DNA of 64,000 bases from Copromyces sp. CBS 386.78 (Eukaryota > Ascomycota > Sordariomycetes > Sordariales > Sordariaceae). The number at the start of each line of letters is the position of its first letter. Position 1 is the first letter of the stretch. The DNA lies in NCBI GenBank assembly GCA_030685235.1, contig MU839175.1, positions 1-64,000 on the forward strand. The letters are read 5' to 3'. The translations under genes and the position numbers were made by a program. Shown one piece after another: positions 26,639 through 37,883 of this stretch. The notes under the pieces are model-generated. The model was not told where the DNA came from. It made no database searches and saw only the letters and a program-made list of their open reading frames with translations.

Positions 26639-28076
26639 TCAGTTGATGGTTCTTGTCGATGTTTTATTCTGTCTTTGGTTTTGGCTTTTGTTTCGAGATG
26701 GATGATACCACGGTTGGGAGGCTTTCTATTTGCCCATGTTCCCTATGTCCTTGTTTCTTCTCTGGTCCATGTTGACTGTGTCTTGTTATCTCAATCTTTC
26801 ACTTGGATAGACTTACCTTAATGCAACACGATGAATAATGTACCTATACTGATATTACCTAATATGTTCGGTAAGGTGTCTCTGGATGACCAAGACAGAC
26901 CTCATATCAGCCCACTGTGGAGAATTATTATGTCGCGGGGAGATGAGGATGTGGAACGCGTCGTTGAGCATGTGCTGATGGAGCGGGACGGGCCAGAGGC
27001 TGGAAGAGATCGGAGATCTTTGCCCTCTCAACGCATAGAAGGTAAGTTCTTCCACGTTGAATTTGTCCCGAATGTCGCGTGCCTGGAAGGGGACTCGGAT
27101 GGTTGATGAAGTTGGATGTCAAATGAGGAGTCGCTCTGGTGGGGAAGAGAATCAAGAGACGGCGACACTTCGGGGTAAGGTGGGGTGTCGCGGGCCAACA
27201 CCGGATCATCAGCCAATCGGCGTCTCCATTAACCCTGCTAAGCGTTGCTTCCCCGTGGGGGAGCGACACTGACAGCTCCTCCCCCGCACACAATACCCCT
27301 GACCCCGAGCCGACGTTTTTGCACTCCTGAAATTGTCCGTGTTCTTTCGCTGTTCTTTCAATTCCTTGAAGTCTTGAACAGCACACTCTCAGCCGGGCCA
27401 TCGACAAATCCCCCCCAAATACTGCGTACCACCTCGCCGAACGAACACCAATTCAACCAACCACCACCACCAGCGATCAATGCCTTTTTTTTTTTCCCGC
27501 CTCCCACTCGGCGTTGTCGGGGTGTTAGCAGCGAACAAGAACAGCGACCGATAAACCCCAGACAAGCATCTGCAGAATAGGCCCGATGTTAAAAGGTCTA
27601 AACATCAAGGGTTGCGACGGCGGCACTCACGGGATTGGCCATTGGATTGTTGCAAAACACGCCCCGCGTAGCAATTGCCCCCCCAACATGGATTCAGCAA
27701 ACCTAGCTGGCCCTTGAGCCTCCCCAGTCTAGAATGAACACAACATGACGTCTCGGGACTCGTCTACCGATCTGGCTAGACAACACCAATGAAAGAGCCA
27801 ACAGACATCATCTCCAACCTGACGGGACCCCTTGGCTCGTGGTAGGTTACCGTCGCCGCTCTCCCCGTCCGCTGCCCTGATTTGTCCCGGTAGATTGTTT
27901 AGCCGACTGAGACACAACATCGCTGACATCCCCTCTTTTCGACAAAGTATAGGTGCAAGAATCTGGATTCATCCGTCTCTATTTATATTGCCATGAAGCC
28001 CTCGCTTTCCCTTTGACCGCCACTGCATCCTTGGTCCAGACAACAAGGACAACGACCGAGACATACACTCGACACA
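26639..28076. other. Intergenic and probable 5' leader of the sugar permease
   Basis: 1.4 kb without a convincing gene. It holds pyrimidine-rich and CCACCACCACC stretches and a T-run near 27,485-27,496. Short frames at 26,831-27,106 and 27,245-27,580 show no family features. Confidence 0.5.
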
Positions 28077-29560
28077 ATGTTTTCCAGAGAGTGGTGGAAG
28101 AAGCGCTCCTTGCGAGTGCGCGATGACAAGGTCACAAAGGCAGCCGAACTCTCCCTCCGAGAATCCATCGTTCCCATCTGCCTCGTCACCATCCTCTTCT
28201 TCCTCTGGGGCTTCAGCTATGGCCTGCTTGATACCTTGAACAAGCACTTCCAGGAGACACTCAACATTACCAAGTCGAGATCTGCTGGTCTTCAAGCCGC
28301 TTACTTTGGGTATGTCCTCGTCGTCCTCTTCCTCACTGCCATAATCTCCGCTAACCACTCTCTCTTCCCAGCGCCTACCCTCTCGCCTCCCTTGGCCATG
28401 CCGCTTGGATCCTCCGCCGCTTCAGCTACCGCGCCGTCTTTATCTGGGGCCTTTTCCTCTATGGCCTCGGCGCCCTTCTCGCGATCCCATGCATCAAGGC
28501 CCACTCCTTCGCCGGCTTCTGTGTTTGCATCTTCATCATTGGCAACGGCCTGGGCTCTCTCGAAACGGCCGCCAATCCATACATCACTGTCTGCGGGCCC
28601 CCCAGATACTCTGAAATCCGCATCAACGTCGCCCAAGCTTTCAACGGCATTGGTACCGTCGTAGCCCCTGTGCTCGGGTCGTACGTCTTCTTCGTCTTCG
28701 ACGAGGAAGTCGCCCTCCAGAACGTGCAGTGGGTATATACCGCCATCGCCATCTTCGTCTTCTTCCTGGCCGTCGTCTTCTACGTCATCGAACTCCCCGA
28801 GATCACCGACGCAGACATGCAGCACCAAGCCGCTGAAACTCACGCCGGCGAGGCCGACCAGCCATTCAGGAAACAATACCGCCTCTTCCACGCTTCGTTT
28901 GCCCAGTTCTGCTACACGGGCGCGCAGATCGCCATCGCCGGGTACTTCATCAACTACGTGACGGAAACCCGCAAGGGAACCGATTCTGCTCTGGGAGCCC
29001 GCTTCCTAGCTGGTGCTCAAGGGTCCTTCGCCATCGGCCGTTTTGTCGGCGCGGCTGTCATGCACTTCGTCCGCCCGCGCAAGGTTTTTCTGATTTTCCT
29101 TACTGCCTGCATCATCTTCGTTGCCCCTTCGGTCACCCAGAGGGAAAATACGGGCATGTCCATGCTTTACGTGACCCTCTTCTTCGAGTCTATCTGCTTC
29201 CCCACAATCATGGCCCTAGGTATGCGCGGACTCGGTAGGCATACCAAGCGCGGGTCGGGCTTCCTTGTCGCTGGTGTCTTTGGTGGCGCGGTGGTTCCCC
29301 CGCTTATGGGTGCCGTGGCGGATATGCATGATACGGCCATGAGTATGGTTGTTCCGCTGGCGTTCTTTGTCGTCGCTTGGAGCTACGCGCTTGCTGTCAA
29401 CTTCTGGCCGTGGTATAGGGATACTTGTGATGCTTTCACTACGGCGGATATCGGTGTCAGGGAGAGGGAGGATGGTGTCGTTGGTTCTGGCAAGGCGGCC
29501 GTTGATGAGGAGGAGGCCGTGGCCATGGAGAGGCAGACGGTTGGTGAGAAGGGGCTCTAG
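28077..29560 (+). CDS. MFS sugar permease of the FHS (fucose/glucose-galactose) family
   Basis: Two exons (28077-28309, 28372-29560) with a 62-bp intron (GTATGT, GCTAAC branch site, CAG) give 473 residues. The FHS family comprises proton symporters such as bacterial FucP and GlcP; here it is a plasma-membrane transporter by inference, substrate unknown. Seen: basic N terminus, first helix SIVPICLVTILFFLWGFSYG with the family's LLDTLNKHFQ motif, GAYPLASLGHAAWILRRF, NGLGSLETAANPYITVCGPP, and RINVAQAFNGIGTVVAPVLG, all typical of the family, then about six further hydrophobic helices (for example IAIAGYFINYVTE, FAIGRFVGAAVMHFVRPRK). The C-terminal tail is acidic and cytosolic. Length is normal for the family, with no damaged motif. 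Confidence 0.92.
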
Positions 29561-31670
29561 CGAGGGGAGTGAGGTGGGTGGCATTTGTTTTGAAGATACC
29601 CGTAAAGAGGGATGGATATGGGCCGGCCCTAGGAGAAAGGGTTACTATGTGGATAGAGGCCCGACGGCCAATGAATTTAATGACTGCTGCGCACACCACT
29701 CTCGCCTCTCGTTACGTGTCTTGAAAGGTATGAACCGAACTATCTTGCATGCTACCGGGTTTGATGGTAACGCCCAACATTGAGTTTTCAGATGGCAATC
29801 ACATGGGACTGCAGAAGATTGTACTTTTTTCATCCCAGTGTCATACCATGGCTGTACCTTTACTTGCTCCACGATATAGGTCAGATATACGACCAGGAAC
29901 AGATATGCCGTTGATGATCCAACTTTTCCACTCTACACGTGTATTACATGGAGCTTGCTTTGAGGTGTTATCATGTTGTTGATGTAATCGTAGTTCGACA
30001 TGGAGGGTGTCATTTGGACATTAATCCAACCTTCTCAAACTCATCAACCCGAAACTACAGTTGTTGCCAATACAACGAATCTTTCAGGGGTATATCCATT
30101 ATCCTCCTTGGATGCACATACAGTTCCCCGGACTAGAGGTATCTTCCATGGCCCAGGTATTCCTTGTATTCATTGTACTATGCTTCTCAGTACCGACGTT
30201 GAATGATCATTCCCTGTTAATGCTTGCTTGTTCGTTTTCGTACAGTAGGTACCGATGTTGGTTGACGTTGTGCAACTCGACCGGGAGTTATATTCCGTAG
30301 AGGTAAGGTAGTCCAGCAGTATTTCCCCGGTGCGTCACGAGGTACCATGCGTCCGAGGCGAACATTTTCTACCTAACGGCAGATGTAATGTGTTGAAAAA
30401 CACAAAGTAATTCCGGATGATTGCTGTATGCCATATTCGATTTTCATCAACCACCTCACCTCGTTTCCTGCTTTTACGTGGTCTCACTTGCACAATCATT
30501 TGTACCTTGGTGGTGCTTGGAGTGGCCCTGCGTGCTGGTAGCACTCCAGGTCTCCCAGTGCCTTCGTCCTTTCCAAGTTCGAAGCACCCAGAGACAAAGG
30601 ATTCCGCAGCGAATTGGACTCACTAACCCATTCATTACGCAGGTTATCAGCCAATAAACACCCTTCCCCTGTCCTTCGAGTCGATGCTCGATATTCCAAG
30701 ATGCACCCACCGATGACACAGTGGAATTCCAATTCTTACATACCTAGACCGGAGCAACAGGGCAACAGGCCAGCGGAAACGTCCAAACAGTCCACATCCT
30801 CAGGTTCTCACATGTTACCTACCTACTGGAGGTACTGACATCTCGATCAGCACGCTCCATCCCGTACTACTAGGTATGCCAACACCTGGTGATAAGGAGA
30901 AAGCGATACAGACACTGTATTGTATGTTTGCTCCTTTCCAGGTCAAGTTCCCCAGACCGTTTCTCCAGTTGATGAGGTGGCTTGCATTTGGAGTCGTTTA
31001 TGGAGCACAGCCACCGCCCACGACCGCCAGGCCCACGGCCACCTGTCACCGGAAAATGCCGCCATGATAATACCGGGGAGACAGGTAGAGCAAAAATGAC
31101 TGCGCAAATTACTAGTACTGTGAAGAAGGCACTTGCAAGGAAACGACAGTCAAGTTTTGAGACTAAATTTGGGATTTGGATGGGTCAGTGGGATGAGATT
31201 GGATGGAACGATCGGGAGTGGATGGGGGTGTTTGCTTGTTTCAAGCGGGACGGACGATATGTCAAAGTCAGGGGAAACGGACGGGAACTTTTGTACCCGT
31301 AGAGGAGGAAGGTGGATGTGGAGGGACATGAAGGGTGGACTTGGAAGGAAGCGTCAACTCTGAACTCAGAACACGGACCGATCAGATGGAAGAGAGTTTC
31401 TGTCTTGATACAAGTTTGAGGCAACGTGTCAAAGGAACTATAACACTAGGTAGGAAGGAACAGTTTCTATGAATAGAAAAAAGTGTAAGCCCTCACAAAC
31501 GAAAACTCCAAAGAACTCCTTCTTGCGAACCAAACCACCTCTTGCTTGTAGACACGATACCCAACCATGACCCATTTGCCCAAGAAGCTCAACTTCCAAA
31601 ATACCAGTTGTTGAAGTCGGGAGCCCTCCTAACATACCTCTACACATCTACTTGCATCCAATCTTACGAC
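29561..31670. other. Intergenic between convergent permease and P450 genes
   Basis: 2.1 kb of ordinary composition with many short frames on both strands. None shows splice-consistent extension or a recognisable domain. Nothing else is seen. Confidence 0.5.
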
Positions 31671-33506
31671 TTACACCCTTCCAAAAAACTCCTTCCCCCC
31701 CTCCAGCACCACCTCCCTCTTGCCCTCCCTAACCTTGAACCCCAACTGAAACCCAATCGGCTCCAGAATAACATGACTATTCGTCTTCTGCGTATCAATC
31801 GGCACCTCCCTGCCGGTAACGGGACACGTCTTGGGGGTAACATCAAACGCCCAAAGCAGCGCCGCGCCAAAGACAAACGTCTCGTCGTCGACAATGTTCT
31901 GCCCGAGACAGGTGCGTCGGCCCCAGCCGAAGGAGTGCATGGATGACCCCTCGCGGAAGTTGGGATAGCGCGTGAGAGGGGCTTGGAACGTTGGGTAGGA
32001 GGGGTCGAGGTAGCGGGCGGGGTTGTAGGTTTCTGGGTCTGGGTATTTCTCGGGGTTGCGGTTTATGGACCTGTGTAGGTAAAAAAAAAAAAGTTAGTGG
32101 TGAGTGGGCGGTGGGTTGGGTGGGAAGGAGACATACCATTCACAAGCCAATACAATCGTCCCCTTCCTAATCTTCACACCCCTAAACTCATCATCCCTTT
32201 CCGCCTGATGTGGCACACCAAGCGGGACTCCGCTCCTCCATCTGACTGTCTCCTTCAGACAGGCTCGGAGGATAGGCAGTTTCTCAAAGTCTTTGATGGT
32301 CGGCATCCGGTCGCCGCAGACCTCGTCGATCTCCGCCTGCGCTTTACGCTGCCACTCTGGGTGCAGAGCCATGGCCATCTGAAAGAACTTGAGCGGGCCC
32401 GAGATGGTGACGACGCCGACGAGGTTGAGGAAGCCGATCATGCAGGAGGCGAAAGTCTCGTCCTTCTCCGGTTGATCAAGTGCGTCTTTCTTCTCGTATA
32501 CCTCCTGAGTTGCTGCTGCATTGCTCTTGACAGTTTGATCCGGACCAGGGGTTCTGGCCGTGGCAGGCGTCGCTGGCGCCGTGTCCTGCATCACCTGCTC
32601 AAAGTACCTATACGCCCACGTATCGCTCGGTAGCTCACCCTTCCTCATTCTCTCTTTAGCCTTCCTGAAGAGGCCCAGCCACCACTGTCTCAGCTCTGCC
32701 TCTCTCTTGACTTCGTACCTGTACCATGGATTAATGGCGGCTGGCAAGGACCAGAGGGGAGTCATGGTGTTGGTGATGGGTCCTGAAACGGACATGCAAT
32801 GCAGCGTCTTGTCGGCGCTCTCACCGTTGAGGCGACCCTGCGTGGCGTCGTCCCAGGCTAGGCGGCTCATGATGCGGCCGCAGTACTCGCGCGTGTGGTC
32901 GAGGAAACGGTCCGGGTCGAAAAGAATCATGACTAAGAAGCGGCGCATCTCAGACTCGACGTGCCCATAAAAGTGGTTCTGGTAGGCGGCGGCCATGGCG
33001 GCGTGGCACCATTTGCGTTGCAACTTCCAGGTGTCTGTTCTTCCCATTAACACATGCCCCATCAGTGACGGGAAAAGAAGGAACTCACCATGACGATCCA
33101 TCAAAGCACTGTAAACCACACCCTCCTTATGGCCAATCAAGCTCCGAATCTGCGGGCGTCCCGAGTAGATATGTCCCCGCTTCACCAGAAGCTCCTCGGC
33201 AATTTTCTCATCTGATATGATGATGAAGGTAGCATCCGGGACCGAAGTCGTGTAGATAGGGCCGAACTCGTCCGCCCACTCCTTGAACTTGAGCCAGAGT
33301 GAGAAGCGTGGCAGATCGTGAATGCGGCCGACAAGGGGGAACTGGCGCGGGCCGGGGAACGTATTGGCTTTGCTCCCGCTCCCCGAAGAGCCTGAGCTCA
33401 CCAGGCCGGCTTTCTTACGCCATGATAGGATTTGCTGCACGGCGGATATGAGGAGAGACGGGATGGCGAGGTAGAGGATGAAGAGCGTGAGGTTGGATGT
33501 CTCCAT
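31671..33506 (-). CDS. Cytochrome P450, membrane-anchored
   Basis: Three exons (33506-33089, 33034-32137, 32070-31671) give 571 residues. A microsomal E-class monooxygenase; the closest look is to fungal CYPs of the OrdA/CYP64 type, substrate unknown. Seen: N-terminal anchor (LTLFILYLAIPSLLISAVQQ), proline-rich hinge PGPRQFPLVGRI, C-helix DTWKLQRKW, K-helix ExxR (KETVRW, E401/R404), the YPDPETYNPARYL stretch, and the heme loop FGWGRRTCLG with Cys493. The I-helix oxygen-activation motif (AGxDT in most P450s) reads VGVVTIS, without the acidic residue, so proton delivery may differ. Intron 1 (33035-33088, 54 bp) is a multiple of three without a stop, so its retention would only add 18 residues. 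Intron 2 (66 bp) has a long T run before its CAG. Confidence 0.93.
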
Positions 33507-36500
33507 GATGACTGGAACTGAACGAGATGATGGGTGGGTAAGGTGGACGTTCCGTCCTGTCTTATGTGGACGGGCCTTGTTCTTGTGTGTAGCTCACAAG
33601 CGCGAGGCGTCGGGTAGGGGGGTGGGTGGCCAAGACCAGATGCCTTTCTCTCACTGTGTTGTCGGTGGGTGAGATATAATCGATGGGATTAAGGCGCGCT
33701 TGGTGGGTATAAGCGACGTAGCAAACAAATAAAAAAACCGAGGACTGAAGAACGACGTCAAGCCGAATTAGGAAAAGAGTCGAATGGGGATTGGATGATG
33801 ATGAAGGCTGATGATGAACGACAACGAGCCAACGACAGATACAACTCTTGGTATGTATTTCCCCTTTTTACTCAACCCAGAAAAAAGAAGTGGGAGAGGG
33901 AAAGCCAAGAGTCTAGAATGGCGGAGGGTCGGAGGCGGGGAGTAGCACGCTTAAATCTTCTCCATGCATTCCACACTCACAAGACAGACATGGAGACCGA
34001 GACATGTCTGTTCCAGCAGGGAGGGACGGACACGAGAGGAACATAAGTCGAGGACTGGGTGGGAGCGGGCTAAGCGGTGACAACTCACAACACTCAAGTC
34101 CGCCCACGCCTTCAGTCCAAACCGACTGCGGCGTCTGGGCAAGGTCGTACACTAGATACGCCCCCCCTTCCCCCTTTCCGCCTCCCATTCATCATAATTG
34201 AGACCCTTCTCCTTGGGCGTTTGCGCCATTTTAGAAGAGATTGGCTGCCTGTCGTCCAGTCGACGGTCGTCCGCTTGGAGTCAGACTTGGAGAGAGTCCG
34301 CCAGCCCGCAGCAATTCTCACCAGGCTGATCTGACACAGGAGATGTAAGAGTTCCTGGTTCGTGGAAAAGTGAGTAGGTGTAGCTAGAGGTCTAGGTACC
34401 GTACCAGGTATATGGGGCATATAAACGACCAACAAGGGGTTTTAGGTACCTAATGTTCCAAATTGCTTGGCCACCAGACCAGAACCGCAAACGGTAACTG
34501 TCCGAGGGAATGCTTAGGTAAAGTATATCTCATCGCAGTGCAGTAATCCAGGGTATAGGTGTAGGTATTGCCGCTTGCATCCATCCATCCACCCCGTAAC
34601 ATTCCTTGCACTACATGGACTACATGAGAATGGGAGTACAAACAGTAAGGTAACCAAATGATGGCTCAAAGACCTCCATTGCTGAACGACACGATTTGAG
34701 AGTCGAGGAGTTGCCTTTTCGGGATCAAGCAGTCCAATCCGGGCTGAGGATTTATTGTACTCCCTGTTCCCAGTTTATGGACGCCACAGCCGCTCTGACA
34801 GCTTCGACATTGGACTGCTGTCTAGGGAGAGTGTATGTCTTGGTCCAAATAGCAGGGAGCAGCATGCGGCAGGAATATGACCGGGGTGTTCCCTGGGTAT
34901 GGGTTGGTGCTGTGCTAGTCACCGAAATGAACAAGAGAATTATGTGTATTTCCGGCGCAGAATATTCCCAACAGAAAGGCGTAGTCGTAGGTTGGCTGGT
35001 CCAAATGCCGTCTTTTGTTTTTTCGGGAAGCAGAACGGCAGGACCACGTTTGGGGAATGTCCGTAGTAGACGGCAAAGGAGAGCGAAGCGAATTAACTTG
35101 GCACACAGGCGCGGCTATGATTCGCGCACACACGGGAGAGGATCCGGCGGGATCCCAATGCAACATAAATAAATGACCCGGAAGGCGGAAGCAATCTCAT
35201 GATACACTGCTATACAAGAGGCCCTGGGACGCCAGCAACGGGGACAATGCCTATAGTACACCTTTCGAGAACCTTGCGATTACTTGCATGCTCGATCAAC
35301 GTGCCTACTCAGGCTTCAAGCAGCGACCGGAATCGATATCCCTGACTTGATTCGGGTTAAGCAAGGGAGACCCGGGCCCGAGGAGCCGAATGGGTCGTCC
35401 CCGGAGGGAGGCAGACGGAGGTGATCTGAGTGCAGGGCACAATGGCCATTATGTATGAGTGAGGCTGCGCTGGCAGTAATGGTTGGTAGTAGCGGGCAGT
35501 CTTCTTGACCGGACCGGTTTCAACGTGGACCACGACGAAGCTGACAAGCGATGGGGGGGGCCAATGGTCAGAGGTAGAAACTTCTGCACCCGAGATAGCA
35601 ACGCGGTGTGACCATGGGATCGCGGACGTGAGCTTGGCACTTGCCCTTGCTTTTCCGTTTCCTCCGCTTCTTTCCTTTATACCTTGAAAGGTTTCAGTTC
35701 CATTTATGATCGATGTAATTGCCAGAGAAGGACGACTGTGTTGATGCGGAAGGAGTTTGGATTAGCAGACGGGCAATCCCACATTACAGTTTTCAGGCTT
35801 CCTGCTTGAAGGGCTGCATTGACGTGGCCGGGATCTCTATGGCATCTTGACCACTTGGCGTGCTGTGCCGGGAGTAAAAAAAGGTGACTGTGTTGCACAA
35901 CATTGGGATTGTCCCGAAAGTCGGCATAATCTCAACGCCGGCTTGCTTGCCAAAATGGTGCAGTTGGATCAAGGAAAATGCCTGGTAGTTGGCCTGCTTC
36001 TTCGAGTTCAGCTCCGAATGATTGCACTTGGGCTGTTCTATTTAAGAAGGATGGAAGATGTGGTATTGGGGGTTCCCCTGGCATACTTTGACAGCGAGAC
36101 AGTCTCGAGCACAGCAGACTTGTCGTCTAAAGGGTTCGACTTAATGGCGTTAGGAGCACGAATGAATGGTGGGAAGGGGATGCTGGCCTTTGGCATCTTT
36201 TGTTACACAAATGGCTTGAGCAGCGACCCTCCTTCTCGGGCTGGTATCCGTATCACACACATGCATCCAAGAGGCTTTGCGGTGGCGCCCCGTCTGCATC
36301 TTCCATCGGGACCGAGAGGTGCATCCAAGCCGAAGTGCCTCGCGATATGAAGGCCATAGCCAAGATCGATGATATCGGAATGTGGTTTTCTTCTCTATCG
36401 TTGTCGTCGTGACGATGGCTTTTCCCTTTGGGAGGGCGACCTGCTGTTGTGATTGGAGAGTTCTGTACAGCTCTTCAGCTTCTCGGCGGTAATGTGGGCG

Positions 36501-37883
36501 CGATTGGCTGCGGAGATGGTTACTGTTGAGGAGGACTTTTGACTCAGACATTGGGGAGGTGTATTGTATTCCTGAGCCCCGTGATCTCAGCCATTCATTG
36601 ACGAGGGACAAGACACCCAAGGACCAGGGAAACGGGGCGGGCCGCACAGGGATGGATCATAGGGTGAGGGAGTGAGTACTGGGAGAGGTAACGTTAGCAA
36701 GGGCTCAGGCAGAAACTGTGAGAGTGGCTGAGGAAAAGCAGCCTCATGACGCAGATGGCCACTGAGGGTGAGTATGATGGATGTAACTCGAGATCCATTT
36801 AAAGAGCACTCATCTCGTGAAGCTGTTTGGCTTTTTCCCGGGTTCCTTTGAGGATAGGTGGTTGTTGTCGTGGTCTCCCTCCATCCGCCATGTTTGTCGA
36901 TATCCGAATAGAAAGTTGACGTTGAGACAAACAACAACACACCGAAAGAGCCGCAATCAGCAAGGCAATGGAACCTCGACATTTTGGTTACCCATGGATG
37001 GGGGCATACAAGCATTGGTGGGTGTGTATCTGACAGCAGCATCCATCCAGTCTCTGTCATGATCCGTCTCAGGCTTGTCGTGCACAGCTGCTTGTCTGAC
37101 GCTGACAAGGCCTGCTGGGTCACTTCACTGTTTGACCACCACGTCCCAGTGCAGTGGATGGCCCATGGTGTGATTTGGAAGGCCAAGGAAGCAATTGAGA
37201 AAAAGAAAGAAAAAGAAGTTGCACGAGGGACCCCTCCTGTACTAAGTCATGTCATGGCTTTGTTCGAGGTTGAGACATCCAGATGGAATCCAATCTGTTG
37301 GTTGACGTGGGATTGAAGTTTGGTGAACGTGAGATGGTGGAAGATGGACAGGGACGAGAAATCTTCTGGACTTCTGGCCGATAATTGTTAGTGGGATGGA
37401 AGGGGAGGTGCACGGACCATGTAACCAAGCTGTTTCCTAAACACTTATGCCAGGACCTCGACCTTCCAACCAGGAGAGTCGGATCGAGTGCCTGAGCAGC
37501 TAAGTGGAACTTGACCTCGAGAGCAAACAGCTTCAATAGCTTGGGAAATATCAACTGATTCATTGTGAAGCTATCCAAGTCCTTGTAGACATTCTCATTC
37601 TTCCATGATGGTTGTGTCTCTGTGGTAGAACCATGCCTTGTCACCGTAGTCAAGCTCTGGCATAAGCGTTTAAGACCTAGGCGGGGCAGCTGACGGTACC
37701 ACTGAAGCTTAGCTCTTGATGTCACTTCATGATTGATCCTCGGACAAGGCTACTACCACCTAACCTCTACGCCAAAACACAAGTCAACACAAGTCAACAA
37801 AACAACAACACCGCCACCAACAGACACTGACCGCATCCGCATCTGCCATCGCTGGCAGCCATACGCCCCCGCCTGGCCACAGG
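33507..37883. other. Long gene-free interval between divergent P450 and palA
   Basis: 4.4 kb with no supported gene. Frames of 150-200 codons (35,847-36,350; 36,150-36,647; 36,587-37,186; 37,252-37,725) overlap on opposite strands, lack domains and have no consistent splice structure. The interval must hold both promoters. GGTACC-containing words recur near 34,396-34,450. Confidence 0.5.

Noticed and set aside
36587..37186. 199-codon minus-strand frame in the P450-palA interval
   Set aside because: No domain, overlaps competing frames on both strands, and has biased low-information composition.
37872..37877. PacC-type hexamer (GCCAGG on the minus strand) just before palA
   Set aside because: A six-base word is expected by chance about once per kb, and a single site 7 bp before the ATG is not evidence of pH control.
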